From an uncultured Clostridia bacterium (GTDB lineage: Bacteria > Bacillota > Clostridia > TANB77 > CAG-508), in assembly GCA_949935895.1 (NCBI GenBank), contig CATLGL010000013.1, forward strand, positions 1-18,785: 18,785 bases of DNA. The letters are read 5' to 3'. Below are positions 1-7,426 of the stretch, in pieces. A model generated the notes under the pieces. The model was not told where the DNA came from. It was given only the letters and a program-made list of their open reading frames with translations, and did not search any database. The first letter of the stretch is position 1; the number at the start of each line of letters is the position of its first letter. The position numbers and the translations under genes were made by a program.

Positions 1-143
1 AATTCTCCTTTTCAAATAAATTTGTATTAATTACATAAGGATAATTTCATAATGTAAAATACACACCAAATTTCACATTAACATACCTAAAAATACCGCA
101 TCTATCAACACTTTCCAAAACTACCATCTTATCACTCCCATGT
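1..143. other. Unidentified left flank not belonging to feoB
   Basis: FeoB homology starts near base 139 and the FeoB frame hits a stop at 50-52, so this stretch is not the missing N-terminal half of FeoB. On the minus strand an open frame ends at a TGA (47-49) with a tail reading ...GSDKMVVLESVDRCGIF...; I do not recognise it. Bases 1-12 read AAAAGGAG-AATT on the minus strand, a good ribosome binding site for a minus-strand gene starting just beyond the left edge. The junction with feoB sits on a perfect short inverted repeat (136-151), so a rearrangement or an assembly fold-back is likely here. Confidence 0.4.
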
Positions 144-151
144 GCATGGGA
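136..151. repeat. Short perfect inverted repeat at the feoB breakpoint
   Basis: TCCCATG (136-142) and CATGGGA (145-151) are perfect 7-bp arms around a 2-base loop. FeoB homology begins inside the repeat. A looser version (CCCATG, 9-base loop, CATGGG) occurs at 1780-1800. Confidence 0.6.
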
Positions 152-987
152 TTTGGTTGCAATGCTGCACGGTGTTGTTGGTTGTAGAATTATAGACTCT
201 CCTCGTGAACGTTTAATTGCCATTATTACAAATGCTTTTGTTCCTTGCAATCGGAAGATTTCCTTTTTTGATTATGGTTGCTAGTATTTTTATTGGTAGT
301 ATTGCTTCTGGTTTTGGTGCTTCTTTTTTCTCTACTCTTACTGTACTATTTGTTATTCTACTTGGCATTTATTTAACTTTAGTTGTATCCAAAATTTTAT
401 CTAAAACCATATTAAAAGGAATTCCTTCCTCTTTTATTTTGGAACTTCCGCCTTATCGAAAACCTCAAATTGGTAAAGTGATTGTTCGTTCCCTTTTAGA
501 CAGAACCTTATATGTTCTTGGAAGAGCCATTGCTGTTGCTGCACCTGTTGGTATCGTTATTTGGTTATTTGCTAATATTCACTTTGGTGGTATTAGTATT
601 CTTACTTATATTGCAAACTTTTTGAATCCATTTGCTAAACTTATAGGTTTAGATGGATATATTTTGACTGCTTTTATTTTGGGAATTCCTGCTAATGAAA
701 TTGTTCTTCCTATTATTCTTATGAGTTATATGGCAAGTGGCAGTTTAGTAGACCTTGATGATACTTATACTATAGGAAGTATTTTAGTTCAAAATGGCTG
801 GACTTTACTTACTGCGATTAATGTTATGATTTTTACACTATTACATTTTCCTTGTAGTACTACTTTACTTACAATAAAGAAAGAAACTGGTAGTTGGAAA
901 TGGGCAATTATCTCCTTTATTCTTCCTACTGCTTGTGGCATTTTCATTTGTATGTGTACTACTTTGGTTTGGAATATATTATTTTAA
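146..987 (+). CDS. feoB: Ferrous iron transporter FeoB, C-terminal part only, two +1 shift sites
   Basis: FeoB is the inner-membrane ferrous iron permease, with an N-terminal GTPase and a membrane part carrying Gate domains. Only the membrane part is here: about 279 residues beginning MCMGFGCNAAG, then SPRERLIAI, FVPCNGRFP, a run of hydrophobic helices, and the second Gate motif GIPANEIVLPI, ending in LHFPCSTTLLT and a last helix. The G domain and first membrane segments are absent; homology stops at the inverted repeat 136-151. The reading frame needs two +1 shifts: GCA-CGG-T at 170 and AAT-CGG-A at 252. Skipping each C gives AAGVVG and PCNGRFP, both typical of the family. Read without shifts the gene falls into two useless pieces. 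It ends before a shared terminator with the converging hydrolase gene. The identification is firm; whether a truncated product is made is doubtful. Confidence 0.85.
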
Positions 988-1013
988 ACTTTTTTATAAC
1001 TCCTATAAATGAA

Positions 1014-1038
1014 GAAGGGAAGATCAATGCTTCCCTTC
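1014..1038. terminator. Bidirectional terminator between feoB and the MBL hydrolase
   Basis: A perfect 9-bp stem GAAGGGAAG / CTTCCCTTC with a 7-base loop lies between two converging genes, 26 bases after the feoB stop and 9 bases past the minus-strand stop. T-rich sequence follows on the plus side. Confidence 0.75.
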
Positions 1039-1047
1039 TCTATTTCT

Positions 1048-1704
1048 TTATTCTATTTCAATCGTTTCATCATTTTCTAGTATTTCATATTCAACTTCAT
1101 ACTTTTCAAACATTTCTTTAATAAATTTGAAATCTGGTGGAAATGCAGGATTATCCATATGAATTGGTAAAGTTAACGCTGCTCCCACTTCTTTTGCATA
1201 TAATGCTGCCTCAAATGCTGACATTGTTAGTCCATGTCCTGTTACTGGAGCACACAAAATATCTGCTTTATATTCGTTTCTAAAACATATTGTATCACTA
1301 GTCGTATATAGTCTGTTATCTCCATCATCAATGATATAGCCAACATTTTCATGTACTTCCTTTGTCCCTTTTAATAGTGGTTGATATCCATGTATTGCAT
1401 GTACTACTTCTATTTTTATATTATCTAATTCAATAATATCCTTTTCTTTTATGATGTTTATATCTAATGTCTTATTTGCCTCTTGTACTTCACTAGTTGA
1501 ATATATTGTTATATCTTTGTCTAGCTTTTCTAATACCTCTGTATTGCAATGGTCTGGATGTTTATGTGTGATTAAAATAATATCTACATTGTTCCATATT
1601 TCAAAATACTCATCTTTATATTTTAATGTTCCTGGATCAATTAATATCTTTTTTCCTTTTGTTTCAACTAATAAACATGACTGTGGAAATTTTGTAATTT
1701 TCAT
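1048..1704 (-). CDS. Metallo-beta-lactamase-fold hydrolase (UlaG/YtkL-like)
   Basis: A 218-residue metal-dependent hydrolase of the metallo-beta-lactamase fold. The zinc motif THKHPDHC is near residue 50, after the strand KKILIDPG. Later histidines (VVHAIHG, GHGLTM, LPIHMDN) and the aspartate in TTSDT are in the usual places for the UlaG/YtkL group. The substrate cannot be told from sequence. The start at 1704 is chosen because GGAGG lies eight bases upstream; a TTG start five codons earlier would place the ribosome binding site inside the gene. It is cytoplasmic, with no signal peptide. It shares a terminator with feoB, and no CGG occurs in it. Confidence 0.85.
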   Translation of the reverse strand: MKITKFPQSCLLVETKGKKILIDPGTLKYKDEYFEIWNNVDIILITHKHPDHCNTEVLEKLDKDITIYSTSEVQEANKTLDINIIKEKDIIELDNIKIEVVHAIHGYQPLLKGTKEVHENVGYIIDDGDNRLYTTSDTICFRNEYKADILCAPVTGHGLTMSAFEAALYAKEVGAALTLPIHMDNPAFPPDFKFIKEMFEKYEVEYEILENDETIEIE

Positions 1705-1779
1705 GGCTAATACCTCCAAATTTTTATTTTATGTAAATTATGATGATAACTTTTGTCTTAGACTTGAATAAATATACTC

Positions 1780-1800
1780 CCCATGTTGGCATTGCATGGG
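1780..1800. repeat. Inverted repeat CCCATG-N9-CATGGG in an intergenic gap
   Basis: A 6-bp hairpin with a 9-base loop lies in the 200-base gap between the SDR gene and the hydrolase. A T-rich stretch follows on the plus strand, but no plus-strand gene ends here. Its arms match those at 136-151. It may be a weak terminator or a regulator site; I cannot tell. Confidence 0.35.
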
Positions 1801-1904
1801 ACTTTTATTTGTATTCATTGCATAAAAATATTATTAGTTAACAGCCTCCTTAAAATTTAATCCCTCCTTTTGCTTGGGTAATTAAAATTCCTCTACAGAG
1901 CTAT

Positions 1905-2621
1905 CTAATAATTTTTTATACTCCTAACTTCTATACTAGGAATCGTAATTTCATGTGGCAAATCAAATACAAATCTTACTGTATTTGCAACATCTTCTGG
2001 TGCTAATCCATTGTTCATTATCTTTTCTGGTAATTCATTATTTGCTCTTTTATAAAAGTCAGTTTGTATTAATCCTGGACAAACGTCTGTTATCTTAATA
2101 TTATTTTGTGCTAAATCATTTTGAACTGCTTTTCTAAAGGCATTTGCCCCTATTTTTGATGCATTATATATTGGGAATGGTGGTTCACACATTACACCAC
2201 TTTGAGAATTAATATTAATTATTTGTCCATATCCTTGCTCTTTCATTATTGGGAATATAGTTGTAATCATTGCTATTGTTCCAAATACATTAGTATCAAT
2301 AACTTTTTTTACTCTTTCTAATTGATTCATTTGCTTATAAATAGGCTCTTCCATTTTTGATAAATCACCAGATATCCACATACCTGCACAATTTATTAAA
2401 CAATCTATCGTTTTATAATTTACTTGTATTTTCTCAATTGTATTTGCTATTTCTTTATCATCAGAAATATCACAAATATAGTACTTTGCATTTATTGCTT
2501 CTGCTGTTTTTTTTAAATTTTCTTTGTTAATATCAATTAAAATTAAATTATTATCTTTTAATATATTTGCTATTGCTTTTCCTACCCCATTGGCAGCACC
2601 TGTAATAATTACATTTTTCAT
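1905..2621 (-). CDS. Short-chain dehydrogenase/reductase
   Basis: A 238-residue classical SDR oxidoreductase. The cofactor loop TGAANGVGKA is at the N-terminus, NCAG near residue 80, the catalytic serine in NINSQSG, and the catalytic pair in YNASK, followed by CPGLIQTDF. An acidic residue after the second strand (LILIDIN) suggests NAD(H) rather than NADP(H), which is inference. The substrate is unknown. The start at 2621 is set by GGAGGAG a few bases upstream; an upstream in-phase ATG at 2639 would precede that site. The HD-domain gene ends 29 bases upstream, so the two are probably one transcript. Confidence 0.88.
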   Translation of the reverse strand: MKNVIITGAANGVGKAIANILKDNNLILIDINKENLKKTAEAINAKYYICDISDDKEIANTIEKIQVNYKTIDCLINCAGMWISGDLSKMEEPIYKQMNQLERVKKVIDTNVFGTIAMITTIFPIMKEQGYGQIININSQSGVMCEPPFPIYNASKIGANAFRKAVQNDLAQNNIKITDVCPGLIQTDFYKRANNELPEKIMNNGLAPEDVANTVRFVFDLPHEITIPSIEVRSIKNY

Positions 2622-2650
2622 AGTTCTCCTCCATTTCATAGTTTCATCTT

Positions 2651-3280
2651 TTAAATATGATACATTTTTAATTGTTCAACATATATCTTAATACTATTAT
2701 CATTTATATATTCAGGTTTTATATTACAATGCTCCATAATTTGTTTTTCTATATTTAAAGCACATTGTATTAAATAATTTGCTTTTTCTTCATTAGACCA
2801 TACAGATAGTGGTTTATCTTTATATCTTACTTTTGCATCTTCTAGTCTTTGGCTTATGCCAACAACTCCATTAGGTGCAACTCTTTGGTCACAATATGCA
2901 CAAATTTTCCTTTCATATGAATTTGATGCAAGTGTTTCTTCATTTTTTCTTGATTTCTTTCCATCTAATATTGTAATTTCTTTTTTGTTTAGTCCTTCTT
3001 GCTTTCCAATTTCTAAATTAATTTCATGGTCGTTTGTTCCATATTGTTTAAAATACTTTTTTCGTATTTCTAAAAATCCCTCATCATCTGAAAAGTCCTC
3101 TGGTATTTTTACTATATTTCCCATATCATGTAATAAACTAACTCTAATGATTGATTCCTTATCTATTTGAGGACCATTCCAATTATCGATTATTAAATTA
3201 CTACATGCTGCTACTCTTAACATATGCATTTGTAAATTTTCTGGCAAATGATATTTCTTATAAATCTCTATAATATTCAT
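2651..3280 (-). CDS. HD-domain protein, probable phosphohydrolase
   Basis: A 209-residue cytoplasmic protein with the HD-fold pattern: a histidine in MHMLRVAACS near residue 20, the HD pair in LLHDMGN near residue 52, a DHE in the middle and the aspartate of YCDQRVAP near residue 130. HD proteins of this size are metal-dependent phosphohydrolases acting on nucleotides or related phosphates; the substrate cannot be read from sequence. It is the first gene of a minus-strand pair with the SDR gene. The ribosome binding site is weak (AAGGAA about 11 bases upstream). A likely promoter is at 3331-3358. Confidence 0.7.
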   Translation of the reverse strand: MNIIEIYKKYHLPENLQMHMLRVAACSNLIIDNWNGPQIDKESIIRVSLLHDMGNIVKIPEDFSDDEGFLEIRKKYFKQYGTNDHEINLEIGKQEGLNKKEITILDGKKSRKNEETLASNSYERKICAYCDQRVAPNGVVGISQRLEDAKVRYKDKPLSVWSNEEKANYLIQCALNIEKQIMEHCNIKPEYINDNSIKIYVEQLKMYHI

Positions 3281-3330
3281 CTTTATTTATTCCTTCATAT
3301 GATTTAATCTCTACTAACTGACTTAATTGT

Positions 3331-3358
3331 ATCATACTAGTATTAGAAAAGTAAACAA
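3331..3358 (-). promoter_or_regulatory. Likely promoter of the HD-SDR pair
   Basis: On the minus strand TTGTTT (3358-3353), a 16-base spacer and TATGAT (3336-3331) precede the HD gene by about 50 bases. Confidence 0.45.
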
Positions 3359-3421
3359 ATAGTTGGTATTCTATTTTAATCTTTATACTGTTTATGAATT
3401 ACGAGTAATCATTTTTTATTT

Positions 3422-3485
3422 TTAAGAAAATCTTAAATTTTTTTCATAAAATCTTAAAAACTATTTTCTGAAAATTTTATATAAT
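3422..3485 (+). promoter_or_regulatory. Promoter with phased direct repeats ahead of the peptidase gene
   Basis: A perfect -10 box TATAAT is at 3480-3485 with no good -35. AAAATCTTAAA is repeated exactly at 3427-3437 and 3448-3458, 21 bases apart. TTAA cores at 3422, 3433 and 3454 are spaced by 11 and 21, about one and two helical turns. The last repeat ends where a -35 box would lie. This layout is typical of activation by an OmpR/PhoB-family response regulator, which is inference. Confidence 0.45.
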
Positions 3486-3507
3486 ACACTTGAGGTGAGT
3501 TGAACAA

Positions 3508-4242
3508 ATGTCAAATAAATGTAAGAAGAAAAAAAAATCATGTGCAAAATTATTTATTTTTCTTTTTCTAGTTTTAGCAATTAGTTTTTATTTTGGAAAT
3601 ATGCTTTTTACAAGTTCTTCACTTGATTCTACTCTTGCTGTTTCTAGTAATTCTTATTATTCTGGAATTGGTCAAAAAAATATATCTGGAAAGGACGGAT
3701 ATTTTACTACCTTTACTACAACAAATGGAAAAACATACAAAGAATATAAACAAGGTGGTAATAGTTCTTGGTCAGAACGTTATTATTGGGGTGGAACAAT
3801 GGCAGAAAATGGTTGTGGCATTACTTGTCTTGCTACACTTGCTAGTCGGTTATGGTATGAATTATACCCCAGAAGATTTGCGAAAAAAATATGCACCAAA
3901 TAAAAATGACCATTTAGCGCGGTGATTTAATCTCTTATGAATTACAAAATTATTTTGATATTCGCAATTCTAACTTTCAATATAGTAATACTTACTTTCA
4001 AAAAGATTATATTTTTGAGTGGTTACAAGAAGATAGACCTATTTTAATTTGTGTTTGGGATAAGCCTAATAATAAATGGACAACCTCTTCTCACTATATG
4101 TTGCTTCTTGCTACTGATAATATCTCGAAACTTTATGTTTCTAATCCAAATGGTGAATTGGGTTCTTCACGAATGTCTCGGATGGTATGATTATGAAGAT
4201 GTATTGCCTTATATTGCTAAAGCACTTTTTATTGAAAATTAA
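3508..4242 (+). CDS. Secreted C39-like cysteine peptidase, three +1 shift sites
   Basis: With three +1 shifts the gene gives a continuous 243-residue protein: a lysine-rich start, one membrane or signal segment (residues 13-34), a Ser/Thr-rich linker and a papain-like C39-type domain. The likely catalytic cysteine is Cys103 in NGCGITCLA, the histidine His195 in TSSHYMLL, and the third residue Asn212 in VSNPNGE. Shifts are at 3847 (AGT-CGG-T, Gly114 in LASGYG), 3920 (GCG-CGG-T, Gly138) and 4179 (TCT-CGG-A, Gly224 in SGWYDY). Unshifted translation stops soon after the catalytic cysteine and loses the histidine. The start has GAGGTGAG at normal distance. It would act outside the membrane; no transporter or toxin gene is adjacent, so its target is unknown. 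Confident on fold, less on activity. Confidence 0.75.
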
Positions 4243-4264
4243 ACTAAATCCTTTATCCTTATAT

Positions 4265-4305
4265 AAAAAAGAACATTCTTCTTTTAGTTATGAATGTTCT
4301 TTTCT
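4265..4305. terminator. Bidirectional terminator after the peptidase and MATE genes
   Basis: GAACATTC (4271-4278) pairs with GAATGTTC (4292-4299), flanked by A6 on the left and TTTTC on the right, between converging genes. Confidence 0.8.
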
Positions 4306-4364
4306 TTATTTTTCTTATTCAATATCTATCTTTATATTCTTTAATCTTTACTCCTTTTACATTT

Positions 4365-6375
4365 TTATACTTTCATAGATATTTCCTTACTTTGTTGTAT
4401 TATCTTTTCTATTATCTCAACGGTTTTTTCGATTCCAAATTTATCAACATTGATGCTAATATCATAATGGCTCATATCTTTCCATTCTTGCCCTGTATAA
4501 TGGTTATAATGGTTTTGTCTTGCTTTATTTATTCTGTTTATTTCTTTTTGTGCATTTTTTTTGCTCAATCCATAATAAGTAATAGCTCTTTCTACTTTTC
4601 CTTTCTCATCACTATATAAAAAAACATTAAATACATTTTTTTGTTCTTTTAATATATAATCTGCACATCTTCCTATAATAACACAAGCTTCATTTTTTGC
4701 TACTTGTTTAATTGCTCTTGTTTCTGCAAGGAATAGATTATCATCATTTGTCAAATTATTATAATATTGTGAATTAAAGTTTGCTAGCAATTTATCTTGT
4801 ATCTTTTGTTCGTTTTCTTGTATATAGGTGGCGGATAATCCACTTTCATTTGATACCATCATAATTAAATTTTTATCATATAATTGAATTCCTAATTTTT
4901 CTGCTAACAATTTTCCAACATATCTACCGCCAGAACCATATTCACGGTTAATGGTAATAATAAAGTGGTCTTTGTTTGCTACTGTTTCTTGTTTCACTTG
5001 GTCTGGTATAACTGTTTCTTTACTGGATTGATTTAATTTCTTTATTTGAAATATTAGTAAAATAATGGCAATTGTAAAGGCAAGAGCATCTGCTACTGGT
5101 CCTGCATATAGTACTCCCATTACACCATAAATATTAGATAAAATGATAGCAGATGGTATGTAAAATAGAATTTGTCTTGAAAGTGTAATAAATGCTGATT
5201 TGGTTGGCTTTCCTACTGCTTGAAAAAAAATTCCTGATGCAATCTGAATTCCATTACACAATGTTAACATTAAAAAAATTCGAAATGTTAAGCAAGCAAA
5301 CTCATTATATAATTCGTCTCCAGAACCAAATATTCCAATTAACGTTTCTGGCATTGTTTGAAATAATACAAAAGAAATAGCTGATACTATTGTACTTGAT
5401 AATAGTACCCATTTTAGCGTTTGTTTTACTCTATTATATTGTTTTGCCCCATAATTATATCCTACAATTGGTTGACTTCCTGCTGCTATTCCAATAATAA
5501 TACTTGTTAAAATCATATTGACCTTCATAACAATTCCATGTACTGTAATTGGAATTTCTGCTCCAAATTTACTACTTGCTCCATACAAATTGTATTAAGT
5601 ATTTTCTGCTGTAATAACAATTACAATTGCCATTTGTGTAATAAAAGAAGAAATTCCTAACATGGTTACATTTTTTACTTGTTTTAATGAAAGCTGAAAA
5701 TTCTTTTTGGTTAATTGTATAGTTTTAAATCTCTTTATATAAAATATGTTAATAGCAAATGTAATAATTTGACTAATAACTGTAGCAATTGCTGCTCCTT
5801 TTATTCCCATATCAAATACAAATATCGCAATTGGGTCTAATATGATATTTAAAATTGCTCCTATTATCATAGAGAACATTGCATATTTAGGAGAACCATC
5901 TGCTCTTATAATTGAATTTAAAGTTGTCCCTATCATCATAAAAGGAATTCCAACAGCAATAATATAACCATAATCCATTGCATATGTTCTTAGTTGTTCA
6001 GTTCCTCCAAATAATGTAATGAGTGTTGGTAAAAATGCAAAAATCAGTCCTCCTAGAATAATAGATAATATGATTGACGCTATAATCCCATTACCTACTC
6101 CGATTTTCTGCTTCCTGTTTCTTTTTTTCTCCTAATTTTAAGCTTAAATATGCCGAGGTTCCATCTCCAAACATTAAAGAAAATGCTAAACATAAAATAG
6201 TTATTGGAAAAATAACATTTGTGGCACCATTTCCTAAATATCCTACTCCCCATCCAATAAAAATTTGGTCAACCATATTGTATAGTGCATTTACTACTAG
6301 TGAAATAATACATGGCACAGAAAAAGCCATTAGTAATTTTCCTATTTTTTCTTTTCCTAAATCAAATTGTTTCAT
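4365..6375 (-). CDS. MATE (MepA-type) efflux transporter fused to a cytidylate-kinase-like domain; one +1 shift and one in-frame stop
   Basis: Residues 1-455 are a MATE-family drug/cation antiporter: MKQFDLGKEKIGKLL, VDQIFIGWGVG, then repeated helices and KVNMILTS / AGSQPIVGYNYGA of the second half. From about residue 470 to 669 follows a P-loop domain of the cytidylate-kinase-like family: TINREYGSGGRYVG, VIIGRCADYIL, and a C-terminal SINVDKFG. Two lesions interrupt it. At plus base 6102 AAT-CGG-A needs a +1 shift, giving ENGVGNG (Gly92). At 5595-5597 an in-frame TAA replaces residue 260, where relatives usually have Leu (one base from TTA). Without that stop the gene is 669 residues. The start at 6375 has AAAGGAGG. 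A structured leader lies upstream. Possibly a pseudogene, or read through. Confidence 0.8.
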
Positions 6376-6476
6376 ATTTCCTCCTTTTTTTATTTATTAT
6401 AAGTAATTGTAATGTAAATATAATCCAGCAAAAGCAGACATTAAAAACATAGTATCTGTTTATATATTTAAAGTCT

Positions 6477-6530
6477 GGTGTCTTTGTCCGCCTACAGGGA
6501 AGTATTCTATAATAAGATATTTATAGCACC
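6477..6530 (-). ncRNA. Candidate riboswitch aptamer, possibly guanidine-IV (mepA motif)
   Basis: In the leader of the MATE gene the minus strand can close GGTG (6530-6527) on CACC (6480-6477), with an inner CTATAA / TTATAG hairpin and an unusually GC-rich core CCCTGTAGGCGGAC (6500-6487) in an otherwise very AT-rich region. Guanidine-IV riboswitches (the mepA motif) control MATE transporters in Clostridia, and the context fits; the class assignment is from memory and was not checked with a covariance model. Confidence 0.45.
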
Positions 6531-6532
6531 TC

Positions 6533-6613
6533 CTAATTATAGAACATAAAAACAACACATCCCTTATGTGTTGTTTGTTCGGCATGACAATTCCTTATCA
6601 TGTTCGTTTCCAT
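6533..6613 (-). CDS. Possible 26-codon leader peptide of the MATE gene
   Basis: A short open frame (METNMIRNCHAEQ..., ending in FMFYN and TAG) begins about 20 bases after the predicted transcription start and spans the attenuator hairpin at 6551-6575. There is no clear ribosome binding site. A ribosome on this frame would disrupt the hairpin, as in attenuated drug-resistance genes. It may be chance. Confidence 0.35.
   Translation of the reverse strand: METNMIRNCHAEQTTHKGCVVFMFYN
6546..6575 (-). terminator. Hairpin terminator or attenuator in the MATE leader
   Basis: On the minus strand AACAACACAT pairs with ATGTGTTGTT around a 5-base loop, followed at once by TTTATG. It lies downstream of the minus-strand promoter at 6640-6668 and before the MATE gene, so it would stop transcription early unless relieved. 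Confidence 0.6.
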
Positions 6614-6639
6614 TACTTTTTTTGATTTCTAGGTAATAT

Positions 6640-6668
6640 ATTATATTACTTTTTAAAGTTTATGTCAA
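6640..6668 (-). promoter_or_regulatory. Consensus promoter of the MATE gene
   Basis: Minus strand TTGACA (6668-6663), 17-base spacer, TATAAT (6645-6640): a perfect vegetative sigma promoter. Transcription would begin near 6633, giving a leader of about 258 bases. Confidence 0.85.
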
Positions 6669-6712
6669 GATATAACTCCTCTATTTTTTTATTTTTTATT
6701 CCTAATTTAGAC

Positions 6713-6741
6713 TTGACATTCCTCCATTTTTGGAATAATAT
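6713..6741 (+). promoter_or_regulatory. Promoter of rubrerythrin with an inverted repeat in the spacer
   Basis: TTGACA (6713-6718), 17-base spacer, TAATAT (6736-6741). The spacer carries ATTCC (6718-6722) and GGAAT (6732-6736), an inverted repeat that could be a repressor site. It diverges from the MATE promoter. Confidence 0.7.
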
Positions 6742-6774
6742 GGGAATATATTTTTATATTGTAAGGAGGAAATT

Positions 6775-7310
6775 ATGGAATTAAAAGGTTCAAAAACAGA
6801 AGCAAATCTAAAAGCTGCTTTTTCTGGTGAGTCAGAAGCAAGAAATAAGTATACTTATTATGCAAGTGTTGCAAAAAAAGAAGGATATGAGCAAATTGCT
6901 GCACTTTTTTTAGAAACAGCAGAAAATGAAAAAGAACATGCTAAAATTCATTTTAAATATTTAAATGGTATTGGAGATACAAAAGCAAATCTTGCTGATG
7001 CGGCTGCTCGGTGAAAATTATGAATGGACTGATATGTATGCACGTTTTGCAAAAGAAGCAGAAGAAGAAGGTTTTAAAGAAATTGCTAATCGTTTTCGTC
7101 AAATTGGTGAAGTAGAAAAACATCATGAAGAAAGATATCGTAAATTATTAGAAAATATGGAAGATGGTACTGTATTTAAAAAAGGAAGTATTGTAATTTG
7201 GAAATGCCGTAATTGCCGGACATATTCATGTAGGGTTAGAAGCTCCTGAAATTTGTCCTGTTTGTGCTCATCCTAAAGCTTATTTTGAATTACAAGCTGA
7301 AAATTATTAA
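6775..7310 (+). CDS. rbr: Rubrerythrin, two +1 shift sites
   Basis: Rubrerythrin reduces hydrogen peroxide in anaerobes using a di-iron site and a rubredoxin-like iron centre, in the cytoplasm. With two shifts the protein is 177 residues, normal for the family: a four-helix ferritin-like domain with iron-ligand glutamates (FSGESEARNKY, ETAENEKEHAK, FRQIGEVEKHHEERY) and a C-terminal rubredoxin domain with CRNCG (Cys144, Cys147) and CPVC (Cys160, Cys163). Shifts are at 7009 (GCT-CGG-T, Gly79 in AAAGENYEW) and 7217 (TGC-CGG-A, Gly148 in NCGHIH). Both glycines are what the family has at these places. Unshifted translation ends after 79 codons and loses half the di-iron site and the whole rubredoxin domain. 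Ribosome binding site AAGGAGGA is ideal. A rubredoxin gene is in the same window. Confidence 0.92.
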
Positions 7311-7331
7311 TCATAACTTTTTATAAAAGTA

Positions 7332-7366
7332 AAAAGGAGACACACTAGCTATGGTGGTCTCCTTTT
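7332..7366. terminator. Bidirectional terminator between rubrerythrin and rimO
   Basis: AAAAGGAGAC (7332-7341) pairs with GTCTCCTTTT (7357-7366), between converging genes. Confidence 0.85.
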
Positions 7367-7426
7367 GGCTTAACAGAAATTAGACTGTTATAGAAACTTT
7401 ATTACTTTTATTTTGAATTTAGAAAT

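Noticed and set aside
47..250. Minus-strand frame of 67 codons opposite the start of feoB
   Set aside because: Bases 146-250 are clearly feoB coding on the plus strand. Only the portion left of the inverted repeat might be part of a real minus-strand gene.
1735..1752. Near-palindrome AAATTATGATGATAACTT resembling a Fur box
   Set aside because: Arms match at only 7 of 9 positions and do not fit the Fur consensus well; in such AT-rich DNA this is weak, though feoB is nearby.
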